A stretch of DNA of 64,000 nt from Solimonas sp. Lineage in GTDB: Bacteria; Pseudomonadota; Gammaproteobacteria; Nevskiales; Nevskiaceae. The position numbers were made by a program, and so were the translations under genes. The first letter of the stretch is position 1; each line of letters starts with the position of its first letter. Shown here piece by piece: positions 26,024 through 34,438 of the stretch. The DNA lies in assembly GCA_030149365.1 (NCBI GenBank), contig JASBRP010000011.1, positions 124,001 through 188,000 of the forward strand. Direction: 5' to 3'. A model generated the notes under the pieces. That model was not told where the DNA came from. It saw only the letters and a program-made list of their open reading frames with translations, and ran no database searches.

Positions 26024-26956
26024 ATGGCGACCGGCCTACTCGAAAGCATCGACCGCAGTACCCAGCTGGCCGGGCACAACCGCCTGGCGCTGCTGCTGTT
26101 CCGTCTCGGGCCGCGGCAGGTCTTCGGGATCAACGTCTTCAAGGTGCAGGAGGTCATCCGGCGGCCACGGCTGTCGTCGATGCCGTCCTCGCATCCGCTG
26201 GTGGCAGGCGTGGCGGACATCCGCGGGCGCGTGGTGCCGGTGATCGACCTGCACCGGGCCATCGGCGGGCCGGCGGTGACGGAGGCTTCGGCGGCGCACG
26301 TGATCGTGGCGGAGTACAGCCGCTCGGTACAGGGCTTCCTGGTGCAGGCGGTGGACCGCATCATCCACGTGGACGTGGCCACGGTGCAGCCGCCGCCGGA
26401 AACCGGCACGGAGAGCTTCCTGACCGCCATCACCCGCTACGGCGAGGAACTGGTGGAGATCATCGACGTGGAGAAGGTGCTGGCCGCCGTGACCGGCGAC
26501 CGCCCCGGCATGTCGGACGCCATGCAGGCCCAGGCGATGGAGCTGGATGCCCGCGGGCGCCGGGTGCTGGTGGTGGACGACTCCAAGGTGGCGCGCACGC
26601 AGATCGAGAAGGTGCTGGCGCAGCTCGGTATCGAGTGCGTGACGGCCACCGACGGCAAGGACGCCCTGCGCCAGCTCCAGGGCCTGGCGGACCGGGGTCC
26701 GCTGGACGAGCAGCTGCTGATGGTGATCTCCGACGTCGAAATGCCGGCGATGGATGGCTACCGGCTGACGACGGAAATCCGTCGCGACCCGCGCATGAAG
26801 GGTTTGTACGTGCTGATGCACAGCTCGCTGTCGGGCATCTTCAACCACGCCATGGTGGAGCGCGTGGGGGCCGACCGCTTCCTGCCCAAGTTCAGTTCCG
26901 ACGAGCTGGCAGAGGCCGTGGTCGAGCGGCTGAAAGCCATACAGATCAGGCACTAA
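26024..26956 (+). CDS. cheV: Chemotaxis coupling protein CheV
   Basis: A 310-residue CheV: an N-terminal CheW-like domain (residues about 20-165; NVFKVQEVIRRP, VAGVADIRGRVVPVIDL) fused to a receiver domain (about 175-305; VVDDSKVAR, phospho-acceptor Asp in MVISDVEMPAMDGYRL). It links chemoreceptors to CheA and may act as a phosphate sink. In pseudomonads cheR follows cheV before flgB; here cheR is absent and a dispersed repeat takes its place. GGAG precedes the ATG. Confidence 0.93.
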   Translation: MATGLLESIDRSTQLAGHNRLALLLFRLGPRQVFGINVFKVQEVIRRPRLSSMPSSHPLVAGVADIRGRVVPVIDLHRAIGGPAVTEASAAHVIVAEYSRSVQGFLVQAVDRIIHVDVATVQPPPETGTESFLTAITRYGEELVEIIDVEKVLAAVTGDRPGMSDAMQAQAMELDARGRRVLVVDDSKVARTQIEKVLAQLGIECVTATDGKDALRQLQGLADRGPLDEQLLMVISDVEMPAMDGYRLTTEIRRDPRMKGLYVLMHSSLSGIFNHAMVERVGADRFLPKFSSDELAEAVVERLKAIQIRH

Positions 26957-27002
26957 GCCGATTTTGGGAAACACCTGCGGCTTGGGGTCATCCAGCCGTT
27001 CA

Positions 27003-27028
27003 CCCTTCGACAGGCTCAGGGCGAACGG
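27003..27028. repeat. Single arm of the TTCGACAGGCTCAG dispersed repeat
   Basis: One arm (CCCTTCGACAGGCTCAGGGC and flanks) of the palindromic repeat that also occurs at 32327, 46811 and 53963. It lies between cheV and the flgB promoter, ending 40 bases before the -24 element. Confidence 0.75.
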
Positions 27029-27067
27029 CCCTCCACCTTAAGGCTTTCTGACAGCCGGCCCCTCGTC

Positions 27068-27083
27068 TGGTACGGCAGTTGCC
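27068..27083 (+). promoter_or_regulatory. Sigma-54 promoter of the flgB operon
   Basis: TGGTACGGCAGTTGCC matches TGGCACG-N4-TTGCW with the GG-N10-GC spacing. It ends 38 bases before the flgB ATG and would drive the flgB-flgL run. Confidence 0.85.
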
Positions 27084-27121
27084 TTGATCCCTCCACAAAG
27101 GCTTTTTGCCCGGAGGACCAC

Positions 27122-27511
27122 ATGGCCAACGACCCGCTGTTCGGCATCCACGCCGACGCCCTGCAACTGCAGCGGCGCCGCATGGAACTGCTGGCCGCGA
27201 ACATCGCCAATGCCGACACCCCGGGCTATCGCGCGCGCGACATCGACTTCCAGAAGCTGCTCACCGCGGCCCAGCAGCCTGCCGCAGCCGCGGCCGGTGG
27301 CGCCGCTGCCGTGAATAGCGGCCTGGACGACGCCCAGCTGAAGGCCGCCACGGTCTACCGCCTGCAGACGCAGCCCGCGGTGGATGGCAACACGGTGGAC
27401 ACGCAGGTGGAGCAGTCGCAGTTTGCCCAGGCTTCGCTGCAGTACCAGGCGAGCCTGAGCTTCATGGATGGCCGGCTGCGCTCGCTGCTGACCGCCATCA
27501 CCGGACAGTGA
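27122..27511 (+). CDS. flgB: Flagellar proximal rod protein FlgB
   Basis: A 129-residue FlgB. The rod-protein signature is present: ALQLQRRRMELLAANIANADTPGYRARDIDF. The C-terminal helix (QFAQASLQYQASLSFMDGRLRSLLTAI) pairs with the N-terminal one in the rod. FlgB joins the rod to the MS ring/FliE. First gene of the hook-basal body operon, with GGAGG upstream and a sigma-54 promoter. Confidence 0.95.
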   Translation: MANDPLFGIHADALQLQRRRMELLAANIANADTPGYRARDIDFQKLLTAAQQPAAAAAGGAAAVNSGLDDAQLKAATVYRLQTQPAVDGNTVDTQVEQSQFAQASLQYQASLSFMDGRLRSLLTAITGQ

Positions 27512-27521
27512 GGCATAACCC

Positions 27522-27926
27522 ATGTCCATGAAGATCTTCGACATCGCCGGCTCCGCGCTCAGCGCGCAGTCCGTGCGCCTCAACACCGTGGCCTCCAACC
27601 TGGCCAACGCGGACTCGGTCAGCGGCGACGCCAGCTCGGTCTACAAGGCACGGCTGCCGGTGTTCCAGGCCATTGCCGACGCGCAGAACCCGGAAGGCTC
27701 CGGCGTGCAGGTGCGCGGCGTGGTGGAGAGCCAGGCCGAGGCGCAGAAGCGCTACGAGCCGGGCAACCCGCTGGCGGACAAGGACGGCTACGTCTACGCA
27801 CCCAACGTCAACATCGTGGAGGAGATGGTCAACATGATCTCCGCCTCCCGCTCGTACCAGGCCAGCGTGGAGGTGATGAACACCGCCAAGGATATGACCC
27901 TGCGTACGCTCAACCTCGGCAAATAA
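27522..27926 (+). CDS. flgC: Flagellar proximal rod protein FlgC
   Basis: A 134-residue FlgC with the N-terminal [27 protein letters not shown] and the C-terminal [29 protein letters not shown], both conserved assembly helices of the rod/hook/axial family. It builds the proximal rod after FlgB. Ten bases after flgB. Confidence 0.95.
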   Translation: MSMKIFDIAGSALSAQSVRLNTVASNLANADSVSGDASSVYKARLPVFQAIADAQNPEGSGVQVRGVVESQAEAQKRYEPGNPLADKDGYVYAPNVNIVEEMVNMISASRSYQASVEVMNTAKDMTLRTLNLGK

Positions 27927-27937
27927 GGGACTGATCC

Positions 27938-28600
27938 ATGGCCGCCGTCGGCAGCACCACCTTCGACAACCTCGGGCTCTCGCTGCAGCAGGACAGCAGC
28001 AAGAAGAAGCAGCAGCTCGGCCAGGAGGAATTCCTGAAGCTGATGACCACGCAGCTGCAGAACCAGGACCCGACCAAGCCGATGGACAACGCCCAGTTCC
28101 TGGGCCAGATCGCGCAGTTCAGCACCGTGTCGGGCATCCAGCAGATGCAGGAATCCTTCTCCAGCATGGCCGCCTCGCTGCAGTCCTCGCAGGCGCTGCA
28201 GGGCGCGCAGATGGTGGGGCGCGGCGTGCTGGTGCCGTCCAAGACCTCGCTGCTACCGGACACCGGCGGCCTCGGCGCGGGCGCGGAGCTGCCGGCCGGC
28301 GGCACGCTGAACGTGGAGGTGCTGGACAGCGCCGGCCAGGTGGTGCGCCGCCTGGACCTGGGCACGCGCCCGGCCGGCCTCAACCAGTTCGTCTGGGACG
28401 GCAACGACGAGTCCGGCAAGCGCATGGAGGCCGGCACCTACACCCTGCGCGCGACGCTCGACCAGGGCGGCAGCTCGCAATCCGTATCCACCTATGGGCT
28501 CGACGTGGTCGACAGCGTTTCGCTGGGCAGCGACGGCCTCACGCTCAACCTTTCGGGCCTCGGGGCGACCAAGCTCGCCGACGTCCGCCAGATCTTCTAG
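27938..28600 (+). CDS. flgD: Flagellar hook cap / basal-body rod modification protein FlgD
   Basis: A 220-residue FlgD. The N-terminal block GQEEFLKLMTTQLQNQDPTKPMDNAQFLGQIAQFSTVSGIQQM is diagnostic. An FlgD Ig-like and Tudor-like region follows (NVEVLDSAGQVVRRLDLG, FVWDGNDESGKRMEAGTYTL). It caps the growing hook and lets FlgE add. Eleven bases after flgC. Confidence 0.95.
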   Translation: MAAVGSTTFDNLGLSLQQDSSKKKQQLGQEEFLKLMTTQLQNQDPTKPMDNAQFLGQIAQFSTVSGIQQMQESFSSMAASLQSSQALQGAQMVGRGVLVPSKTSLLPDTGGLGAGAELPAGGTLNVEVLDSAGQVVRRLDLGTRPAGLNQFVWDGNDESGKRMEAGTYTLRATLDQGGSSQSVSTYGLDVVDSVSLGSDGLTLNLSGLGATKLADVRQIF

Positions 28601-28609
28601 GAGTCACCC

Positions 28610-29830
28610 ATGACCTTCCGTATCGCCCTGTCCGGCCTCAACGCCGCCTCCGCCGATCTCGGCGTGACCGCCAACAACATCGCCAACGCCAACACCACGG
28701 GCTTCAAGGGCTCGCGCGCGCAGTTCGTGGACTTCTTCCCGCAGAGCTCGGGCGGCATCTCCGACAACGCGGTGGGCGCCGGCGTGCGCCTGGACAAGGT
28801 GGCCCAGCAGTTCTCGCAGGGCTCGGTGAACTTCACCAACAACAGCCTGGACCTGGCCATCAGTGGCCAGGGCTTCTTCACGCTGAGCGACAACGGCGCC
28901 ACGGTGTATTCCCGCGCCGGTGCCTTCGGCACCGACCGCAACGGCTATGTGGTCAACGCCAACGGCCAGCGCCTGCAGGCCTACCCGCCGGTGGCCGGCG
29001 GCTCGGCCTTCGACACCGCGCAGCTGTCGGACCTGCAGCTGTCCACCAATGACAACCCGCCGGCCGCCACCACGCGTATCGACACCGGCATCAACCTGCC
29101 GGCCAATGCCACGGTGCCGGCCACCGCCACCTTCAGCGCCACCGACCCCACCAGCTACAACCACACCACCTCGGTGACGGTGTACGACTCCCTGGGCGCG
29201 CCGCACACGGCCAACCTGTTCTTCTCCAAGACGGCCAATCCCAACGAGTGGAGCCTGAACATGCAGTTGGACGGCGCCGCGGTGGGCCCCGCCACCACGC
29301 TGACCTACTCCGACAGCGGCCAGATGCTGACCCCCGCGGGCGGCAACATCGCGCTGCCGGCGGTGAACACCAGCACCGGCTCGGCGCCGCTGAACCTGAC
29401 CCTGGCCCTGAACAACTCCACGCAGTACGGCGAGCGCTTCAGCGTCAGCAGCCTGCGCCAGGACGGCTACGCCACGGGCCGCCTGACCGGCATCGAGGTG
29501 ACCGACGAGGGCATCGTGCAGGCCCGCTTCACCAACGGCCAGGCGACCCCGCTGGGCCAGGTGGCATTGGCCAACTTCGCCAATCCGCAGGGTTTGCAGC
29601 AGCTGGGTGACAGCACCTGGGGCGAGACCTTCAGCTCCGGCTCCGCCCTGCGCGGCCAGGCCGGCGGCACCAACTTCGGCGAGATCCAGAGCGGTGCCCT
29701 GGAGGCGAGCAACGTGGACCTCACCGAGCAGCTGGTGAACATGATCACCGCGCAGCGCAACTTCCAGGCGAACGCGCAGATGATCAGCACCAGCGACCAG
29801 ATCACGCAGACGATCATCAACATACGTTAG
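28610..29830 (+). CDS. flgE: Flagellar hook protein FlgE
   Basis: A 406-residue hook protein: N-terminal SGLNAASADLGVTANNIANANTTGFKGSRAQF and C-terminal GALEASNVDLTEQLVNMITAQRNFQANAQMISTSDQ, with a variable middle domain exposed on the hook. Nine bases after flgD. After flgE the operon is interrupted by a 103-base gap that holds a dispersed inverted repeat. Confidence 0.95.
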   Translation: MTFRIALSGLNAASADLGVTANNIANANTTGFKGSRAQFVDFFPQSSGGISDNAVGAGVRLDKVAQQFSQGSVNFTNNSLDLAISGQGFFTLSDNGATVYSRAGAFGTDRNGYVVNANGQRLQAYPPVAGGSAFDTAQLSDLQLSTNDNPPAATTRIDTGINLPANATVPATATFSATDPTSYNHTTSVTVYDSLGAPHTANLFFSKTANPNEWSLNMQLDGAAVGPATTLTYSDSGQMLTPAGGNIALPAVNTSTGSAPLNLTLALNNSTQYGERFSVSSLRQDGYATGRLTGIEVTDEGIVQARFTNGQATPLGQVALANFANPQGLQQLGDSTWGETFSSGSALRGQAGGTNFGEIQSGALEASNVDLTEQLVNMITAQRNFQANAQMISTSDQITQTIINIR

Positions 29831-29835
29831 TAGAA

Positions 29836-29918
29836 GACGGGAATCGGGAATGGGGAATCGGGAATCGTAAAGGCCATACTGCTTCTACGATTCCCGATTC
29901 TGGATTCCCGATTCCCGC
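29836..29918. repeat. Inverted repeat built from GGGAATCG / CGATTCCC units
   Basis: Tandem GGGAATCGGGAAT units on the left are answered by ATTCCCGATTC units on the right, about 80 bases in all, in the flgE-flgF gap. The same family recurs at 60244-60352 between thiolase and fadB. As RNA it would fold into a long hairpin within the operon message and may affect flgE/flgF ratios. Confidence 0.75.
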
Positions 29919-29933
29919 CTACGGAGAAAATCC

Positions 29934-30674
29934 ATGGACCGTGCTCTCTACGTAGCAATGACCGGCGCCAAGCAGACCCTGCAGGCGCAGGCGGTCAACA
30001 GCCACAACCTCGCCAACGCCAGCACGGTGGGCTTCAAGGCCGAGCTCGCGGCGCAGCAGGCCATGAACGTGGAAGGCGGCGGACTGCCGTCACGCGTCAA
30101 CACGCTGCTCAAGGGCAGCGGCTGGGATTCCACCATGGGTGCCGTGCAGCAGACCGGGCGCGACCTGGACGTGGCACTGGACCAGGACCGCTGGCTGGCG
30201 GTGCAGGCACCGGACGGCTCCGAGGCCTATACCCGCGGCGGCGAGCTGATGCTCGACGTCAACGGCCAGTTGCGTACCGCCTCCGGTCTCGCCGTGCTGG
30301 GCGACGGCGGCCCGGTATCGATTCCCCAGAGCAGCTCGCTGACCCTGGGCAGCGACGGCAGCATCTCCATCGTGCCGCTGGGCCAGGGTGCGGAAACCAC
30401 CGCCACCGTCGGCCGCCTGCGCGTGGTGGAGGCCCGGCCGGAGCAGCTGGAGCGAGGCCCGGACGGCCTGTTCCGCGCCAAGGCTGGCCAGGCGCTGGAT
30501 GCCGCGCCGGGCAAGGTGATGACCACGGGCGCCATCGAGACCAGCAACGTCAACATCTCCGAGGCCATGGTCAACATGATCCAGTTGGCCCGGGCGTTCG
30601 AGATGCAGACCAAGCTGATGCGCGCGGCGGAAGACAATGCGCAGGCGGCGTCGTCCATCGTCAGGATGGGATAA
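29934..30674 (+). CDS. flgF: Flagellar basal-body rod protein FlgF
   Basis: A 246-residue FlgF. N-terminal ALYVAMTGAKQTLQAQAVNSHNLANASTVGFKAEL and C-terminal GAIETSNVNISEAMVNMIQLARAFEMQTKLM match the rod family. Forms part of the distal/proximal rod transition. GGAG precedes the ATG; the gap to flgE holds a dispersed repeat. Confidence 0.93.
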   Translation: MDRALYVAMTGAKQTLQAQAVNSHNLANASTVGFKAELAAQQAMNVEGGGLPSRVNTLLKGSGWDSTMGAVQQTGRDLDVALDQDRWLAVQAPDGSEAYTRGGELMLDVNGQLRTASGLAVLGDGGPVSIPQSSSLTLGSDGSISIVPLGQGAETTATVGRLRVVEARPEQLERGPDGLFRAKAGQALDAAPGKVMTTGAIETSNVNISEAMVNMIQLARAFEMQTKLMRAAEDNAQAASSIVRMG

Positions 30675-30688
30675 GAGCCGAGTCTGTT

Positions 30689-30713
30689 CCCTCTCCCGCA
30701 AGCGGGCGAGGGG
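30689..30713. repeat. Dispersed repeat CCCTCTCCCGCAAGCGGGCGAGGGG
   Basis: A short palindrome (CTCCCGC/GCGGGCGAG) in the 168-base flgF-flgG gap. Closely related copies stand at 58860 and 58960. The rest of this gap has a sigma-54-like TGGTCC...CTTGT at about 30779 whose -12 lacks the needed GC, so I do not call a promoter. Confidence 0.65.
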
Positions 30714-30842
30714 ACAGTCAATGTCGTTGCCCTCGATCTGGAGCCTGACCCGCGCCAACATCCCGTCACCCTTCCTGCTGGTCCGGAACTTGTACCTGTC
30801 TCTGCAAAGGCGGATTTCCGCCGCTTCAGCAGGATGACAGCC

Positions 30843-31628
30843 ATGACCCAATCGCTCTGGGTTGCCAAGACCGGTCTCGATGCGCAGCAGACGCGCATGA
30901 CGGTCATTTCCAACAACCTCGCCAACGTCAACACCACGGGCTTCAAGAAGGGCCGGGCGGCCTTCGAGGACCTGATGTACCAGACCGTGAAGCAGGCGGG
31001 CGGCGCGACCACGCAGCAGACCGAGGCGCCCTCGGGCCTGAACTTGGGTACCGGCGTGCGCGTGGTGGCCACGGAGAAGATGTTCACCCAGGGCAACATG
31101 CTGCAGACCGGCAATGGCCTGGACGCGGCGGTCAACGGCCGCGGCTTCTTCCAGGTGACGATGCCGAACGGCTCCACTGCCTACACGCGCGACGGCTCCT
31201 TCCAGGTCAGCAGCCAGGGTGAGCTGGTCACCTCCAGCGGCTATCCGATCCAGCCGGGCATCACGCTGCCGGAGAACGCGCAGAACGTCACCATCGGCGC
31301 CGACGGCACCGTCAGCGTCACCGTGCCGGGCCAGGCGGCCCCGCAGCAGGTAGGCCAGATCCTGATCGCGGACTTCATCAACCCGGCGGGCCTGCAGCCC
31401 AAGGGCGAGAACCTCTACACCGAGACGGCCGCCAGCGGCAGCCCGCAGAGTGGCGCGCCGGGGCTGAACGGCCTGGGCAATATCCAGCAGGGCTCGCTGG
31501 AGTCCTCCAACGTCAACGTGGTGGAGGAACTGGTGAACATGATCGAGACGCAGCGCGCCTACGAGATGAACTCCAAGGCGATCTCCACCGCCGACCAGAT
31601 GCTGCAGTACGTCAACAACAACCTGTGA
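30843..31628 (+). CDS. flgG: Flagellar distal rod protein FlgG
   Basis: A 261-residue FlgG, the usual length. N-terminal [42 protein letters not shown] and C-terminal [33 protein letters not shown] are near-canonical. Start at the second ATG (30843, MTQSLW), with AGGATG upstream; the track's 30834 adds three residues. Its TGA is eight bases before the flgH ATG. Confidence 0.96.
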   Translation: MTQSLWVAKTGLDAQQTRMTVISNNLANVNTTGFKKGRAAFEDLMYQTVKQAGGATTQQTEAPSGLNLGTGVRVVATEKMFTQGNMLQTGNGLDAAVNGRGFFQVTMPNGSTAYTRDGSFQVSSQGELVTSSGYPIQPGITLPENAQNVTIGADGTVSVTVPGQAAPQQVGQILIADFINPAGLQPKGENLYTETAASGSPQSGAPGLNGLGNIQQGSLESSNVNVVEELVNMIETQRAYEMNSKAISTADQMLQYVNNNL

Positions 31629-31636
31629 GCGCCGCG

Positions 31637-32299
31637 ATGAAAGTCTCCTTCGCCCTGCTCGTCGCCGCCACCCTGATGCTGCAGGCCTGCGCCAGCGCGC
31701 CGGCCATGCCGCCGCCTGCGGCGCTGCCGATGCCGATGCCTGCCGCTGCCGCCAGCGAGGGCTCGATATACGCCGCCGGTGGCATGGCGCTGTTCGAGGA
31801 CCAGAAGGCGCGCCGTGTCGGCGATACGCTGACCATCGTGCTGGTGGAATCCACCACGGCGCAGAAGAAGGCCAGCACCAACACGGCCAAGGATTCCAAG
31901 GCCAGCATCGACGGCCCGACCCTGTTCGGCCGGCCGGTGACGGTCAACGGCGTGCCGGTGCTGGAGGCGGAGCTGGGTTCGTCCAAGAGTTTCAAGGGCA
32001 ACGGCGACAGCAGCCAGTCCAACCAGCTGCAGGGCAGCGTCGGCGCGGTGGTGATGCAGGTGCTGCCCAACGGCAACCTGGTGGTCAGCGGCCGCAAGCA
32101 GGTGCAGATCAACCAGGGCAGCGAGACGGTCAGCATCGATGGCATCGTGCGGCCGATCGACATCCGCCCGGACAACACCATCACCTCCGACCGCGTGGCC
32201 AACGCGGCGATCGCCTATTCGGGCCAGGGTGCGGTGGCAGAAAGCAACGTGATGGGCTGGGCCAGCCGCTTCTTCAACTCGGGCTGGTTCCCGTTCTGA
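31637..32299 (+). CDS. flgH: Flagellar L-ring lipoprotein FlgH
   Basis: A 220-residue FlgH. A lipoprotein signal ([11 protein letters not shown]) anchors it to the outer membrane. The FlgH core is clear: [24 protein letters not shown] and the C-terminal [24 protein letters not shown]. Start at ATG 31637; the track's 31625 start is GTG overlapping the flgG stop. It forms the L ring around the rod. Confidence 0.94.
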   Translation: MKVSFALLVAATLMLQACASAPAMPPPAALPMPMPAAAASEGSIYAAGGMALFEDQKARRVGDTLTIVLVESTTAQKKASTNTAKDSKASIDGPTLFGRPVTVNGVPVLEAELGSSKSFKGNGDSSQSNQLQGSVGAVVMQVLPNGNLVVSGRKQVQINQGSETVSIDGIVRPIDIRPDNTITSDRVANAAIAYSGQGAVAESNVMGWASRFFNSGWFPF

Positions 32300-32309
32300 G
32301 GTGCCGCTC

Positions 32310-33497
32310 ATGAAAATCTTCAATCCGTTCGCCCTGAGCCTGTCGAAGGGTCAGCACACTCCGAAGCCTCGGCGCGGGGCCATTCATGCTTCGACAGGCT
32401 CAGCACGAACGGCCTTCGTGGCTTTTCTGCTTCTCTTGTGCCTCCCGGCCCAGGCCGAGCGCGTGAAGGACCTGGCCAGCGTGGCCGGCGTGCGCGGCAA
32501 CCCGCTGGTGGGCTACGGCCTGGTCGTGGGCCTGGACGGCAGCGGCGACCAGACCACGCAGGCGCCGTTCACGGTGCAGAGCCTCAAGGCCATGCTGGCG
32601 CAGCTGGGCGTGACCATTCCCCCGGGCGTGAACCCGCAGCTGAAGAACGTGGCGGCGGTGGCGATCCACGCCGAGCTGCCGGCCTTCTCCAAGCCCGGCC
32701 AGGCGATCGACGTCACGGTGTCCTCCATCGGCAATGCCGGCTCGCTGCGCGGTGGCGCGCTGCTGATGACGCCGCTGAAGGGTGCCGACGGCCAGGTCTA
32801 CGCGGTGGCGCAGGGCAACGTGGTGGTCGGCGGCCTGGGCATCTCGGCCAAGGATGGCTCCCGTGTGTCGGTCAACATTCCCAGCTCCGGCCGCATCCCC
32901 AACGGTGCTATGGTGGAGCGCGCGGTGCCGAGCAGCTTCACCGCCTCGCCGGACATCCGCCTGAACCTGCACGTACCGGACTTCACTACGGCCACCCGCC
33001 TGGCGGAAGGCATCAACGTGGCTCTCGGCGGTGGCGTGGCCGCGGCGCAGGACCCGGTGACGGTGTCGGTGCGCGCGCCGGCCGACAGCAACAGCCGCGT
33101 GGCCTTCCTGTCCATGCTGGAGAACATCGAGGTGCAGCCGGGCGATGCCCCGGCGCGCGTGATCGTCAACAGCCGCACCGGCACGGTGGTGATCGGCAGC
33201 GGCGTGCGCGTGCTGCCGGCGGCGGTGGCGCATGGCTCGCTGTCCGTGACCATCTCGGAGAAGCCGCGCGTCAGCCAGCCGGCACCGTTCTCGGACGGCC
33301 AGACCGTGGTGGTGCCGGATTCCGCCATCGAGGTGACGCAGAACGGCGGCCGCATGTTCAAGTTCGACGCCGGCGTCAGCCTGGACGATATCGTCCGCGC
33401 CGTGAACCAGGTGGGCGCCGCTCCCGGCGACCTGGTGGCGATCCTTGAGGCGCTCAAGGAAGCCGGCGCCCTGCGCGCCGAGCTGGTGGTCATCTGA
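32310..33497 (+). CDS. flgI: Flagellar P-ring protein FlgI with repeat inside its signal peptide
   Basis: A 395-residue FlgI. From about residue 50 it is canonical ([32 protein letters not shown]..., C-terminal [26 protein letters not shown]). The N-terminus is odd: MKIFN is followed by FALSLSKG...ASTGSART, the known translation of a dispersed DNA palindrome, and only then the hydrophobic core [14 protein letters not shown]. So the n-region is about 36 residues instead of under ten. The frame stays open. An in-frame GTG at 32418 would skip the repeat but has no Shine-Dalgarno. GAGG lies before ATG 32310. FlgI is exported to form the periplasmic P ring. Confidence 0.93.
   Translation: MKIFNPFALSLSKGQHTPKPRRGAIHASTGSARTAFVAFLLLLCLPAQAERVKDLASVAGVRGNPLVGYGLVVGLDGSGDQTTQAPFTVQSLKAMLAQLGVTIPPGVNPQLKNVAAVAIHAELPAFSKPGQAIDVTVSSIGNAGSLRGGALLMTPLKGADGQVYAVAQGNVVVGGLGISAKDGSRVSVNIPSSGRIPNGAMVERAVPSSFTASPDIRLNLHVPDFTTATRLAEGINVALGGGVAAAQDPVTVSVRAPADSNSRVAFLSMLENIEVQPGDAPARVIVNSRTGTVVIGSGVRVLPAAVAHGSLSVTISEKPRVSQPAPFSDGQTVVVPDSAIEVTQNGGRMFKFDAGVSLDDIVRAVNQVGAAPGDLVAILEALKEAGALRAELVVI
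32327..32412. repeat. Complete two-arm dispersed palindrome inside flgI
   Basis: Left arm GTTCGCCCTGAGCCTGTCGAAGGG and right arm GCTTCGACAGGCTCAGCACGAACGG bracket a short centre. Both arms are the same as in the copy at 46811-46902. The element lies in the n-region coding part of flgI. Confidence 0.85.
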
Positions 33498-34438
33498 TGG
33501 CCCTGTCCCCGCTCGATTCCGTCACCGACTTCGGCCAGTTCGCTGGCCTGAAGGCGCAGGCGCGCGAGCAGGACCCGGTTGCCCTGCAGAAGGCGGCCAA
33601 GCAGTTCGAATCCCTGATGCTGCAGCAGATGCTCAAGGCCATGCGCGCGGCGACGCCGGGCGAGGATGCGCTGGGCGGCAGCGAGCAGGGCAGCTTCTAC
33701 CGCGACATGTTCGACCAGCAGCTGGCCGTGCAGCTCTCCAGTGGCAAGGGCGTGGGCCTGGCCGACATGCTGGTGCGGCAGCTCAAGATGAGCCAGGGGC
33801 TGGGCGAGGGCGCCGCGATCGATACGACGCTGCCGGCGCGTGGCGCTGCAGCTTCCGTGCAGGCTTCGCAGGCTACCGGGGCCGCGCAGGAATCCAAGCC
33901 GTCGCTGGCCCTCAAGACCGACGAGACCCTGTCGGAGTTCAAGCCCAAGACCCCGCAGGAATTCATCGACGCGGTGCTGCCGCATGCCGAGAAGGCCGCC
34001 AAGGAGCTGGGCATCCCGGCCCGCGTGCTGGTGGCGCAGGCGGCGCTGGAGACCGGCTGGGGCAAGCACCAGATCCGCCATGCCGACGGCAAGGCATCGT
34101 TCAATCTCTTCGGCATCAAGGCCGACAAGTCCTGGGACGGCGACCGTGTCCGCACCATGACGCATGAATACGAAGGCGGCCGAATGGAGCGGCAGGAGGC
34201 GAAGTTCCGCTCGTACGGATCGATCGCCGAGTCCTTCGACGACTACGCGCGCTTCCTCAAGTCCAACCCGCGATACGAGCAGGCCCTGCGCCATCAGGGC
34301 AGCGCGCACCAATTCGTTTCCGGCCTGCAGAAGGCCGGTTACGCCACCGACCCGGCCTATGCGCAGAAGATCATGCGCATCGCCAATGGCCCGACGGTGC
34401 AGACCGCCATGAATGACACCGGGACCCGACTCGCATGA
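33497..34438 (+). CDS. flgJ: Flagellar rod cap / peptidoglycan hydrolase FlgJ
   Basis: A 313-residue two-domain FlgJ. The N-terminal rod-scaffold domain (KQFESLMLQQMLKAMRAATPGEDALGGSEQGSFYRDMFDQQLAVQLS) is followed by a glucosaminidase domain (about 155-305) with the catalytic Glu in AQAALETGWGKH and a later FRSYGS/YARFL block. It caps the rod and opens the peptidoglycan. Its ATG shares a base with the flgI stop (TGATG) and its stop overlaps the flgK start. Confidence 0.95.
   Translation: MALSPLDSVTDFGQFAGLKAQAREQDPVALQKAAKQFESLMLQQMLKAMRAATPGEDALGGSEQGSFYRDMFDQQLAVQLSSGKGVGLADMLVRQLKMSQGLGEGAAIDTTLPARGAAASVQASQATGAAQESKPSLALKTDETLSEFKPKTPQEFIDAVLPHAEKAAKELGIPARVLVAQAALETGWGKHQIRHADGKASFNLFGIKADKSWDGDRVRTMTHEYEGGRMERQEAKFRSYGSIAESFDDYARFLKSNPRYEQALRHQGSAHQFVSGLQKAGYATDPAYAQKIMRIANGPTVQTAMNDTGTRLA

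Noticed and set aside
30779-30795. Possible sigma-54 promoter before flgG
   Set aside because: TGGTCC and CTTGT have about the right spacing but the -12 GC is replaced by GT.
32418-33497. GTG 32418 as true flgI start skipping the repeat
   Set aside because: No Shine-Dalgarno and the resulting signal peptide would have no basic n-region; ATG 32310 has GAGG upstream.
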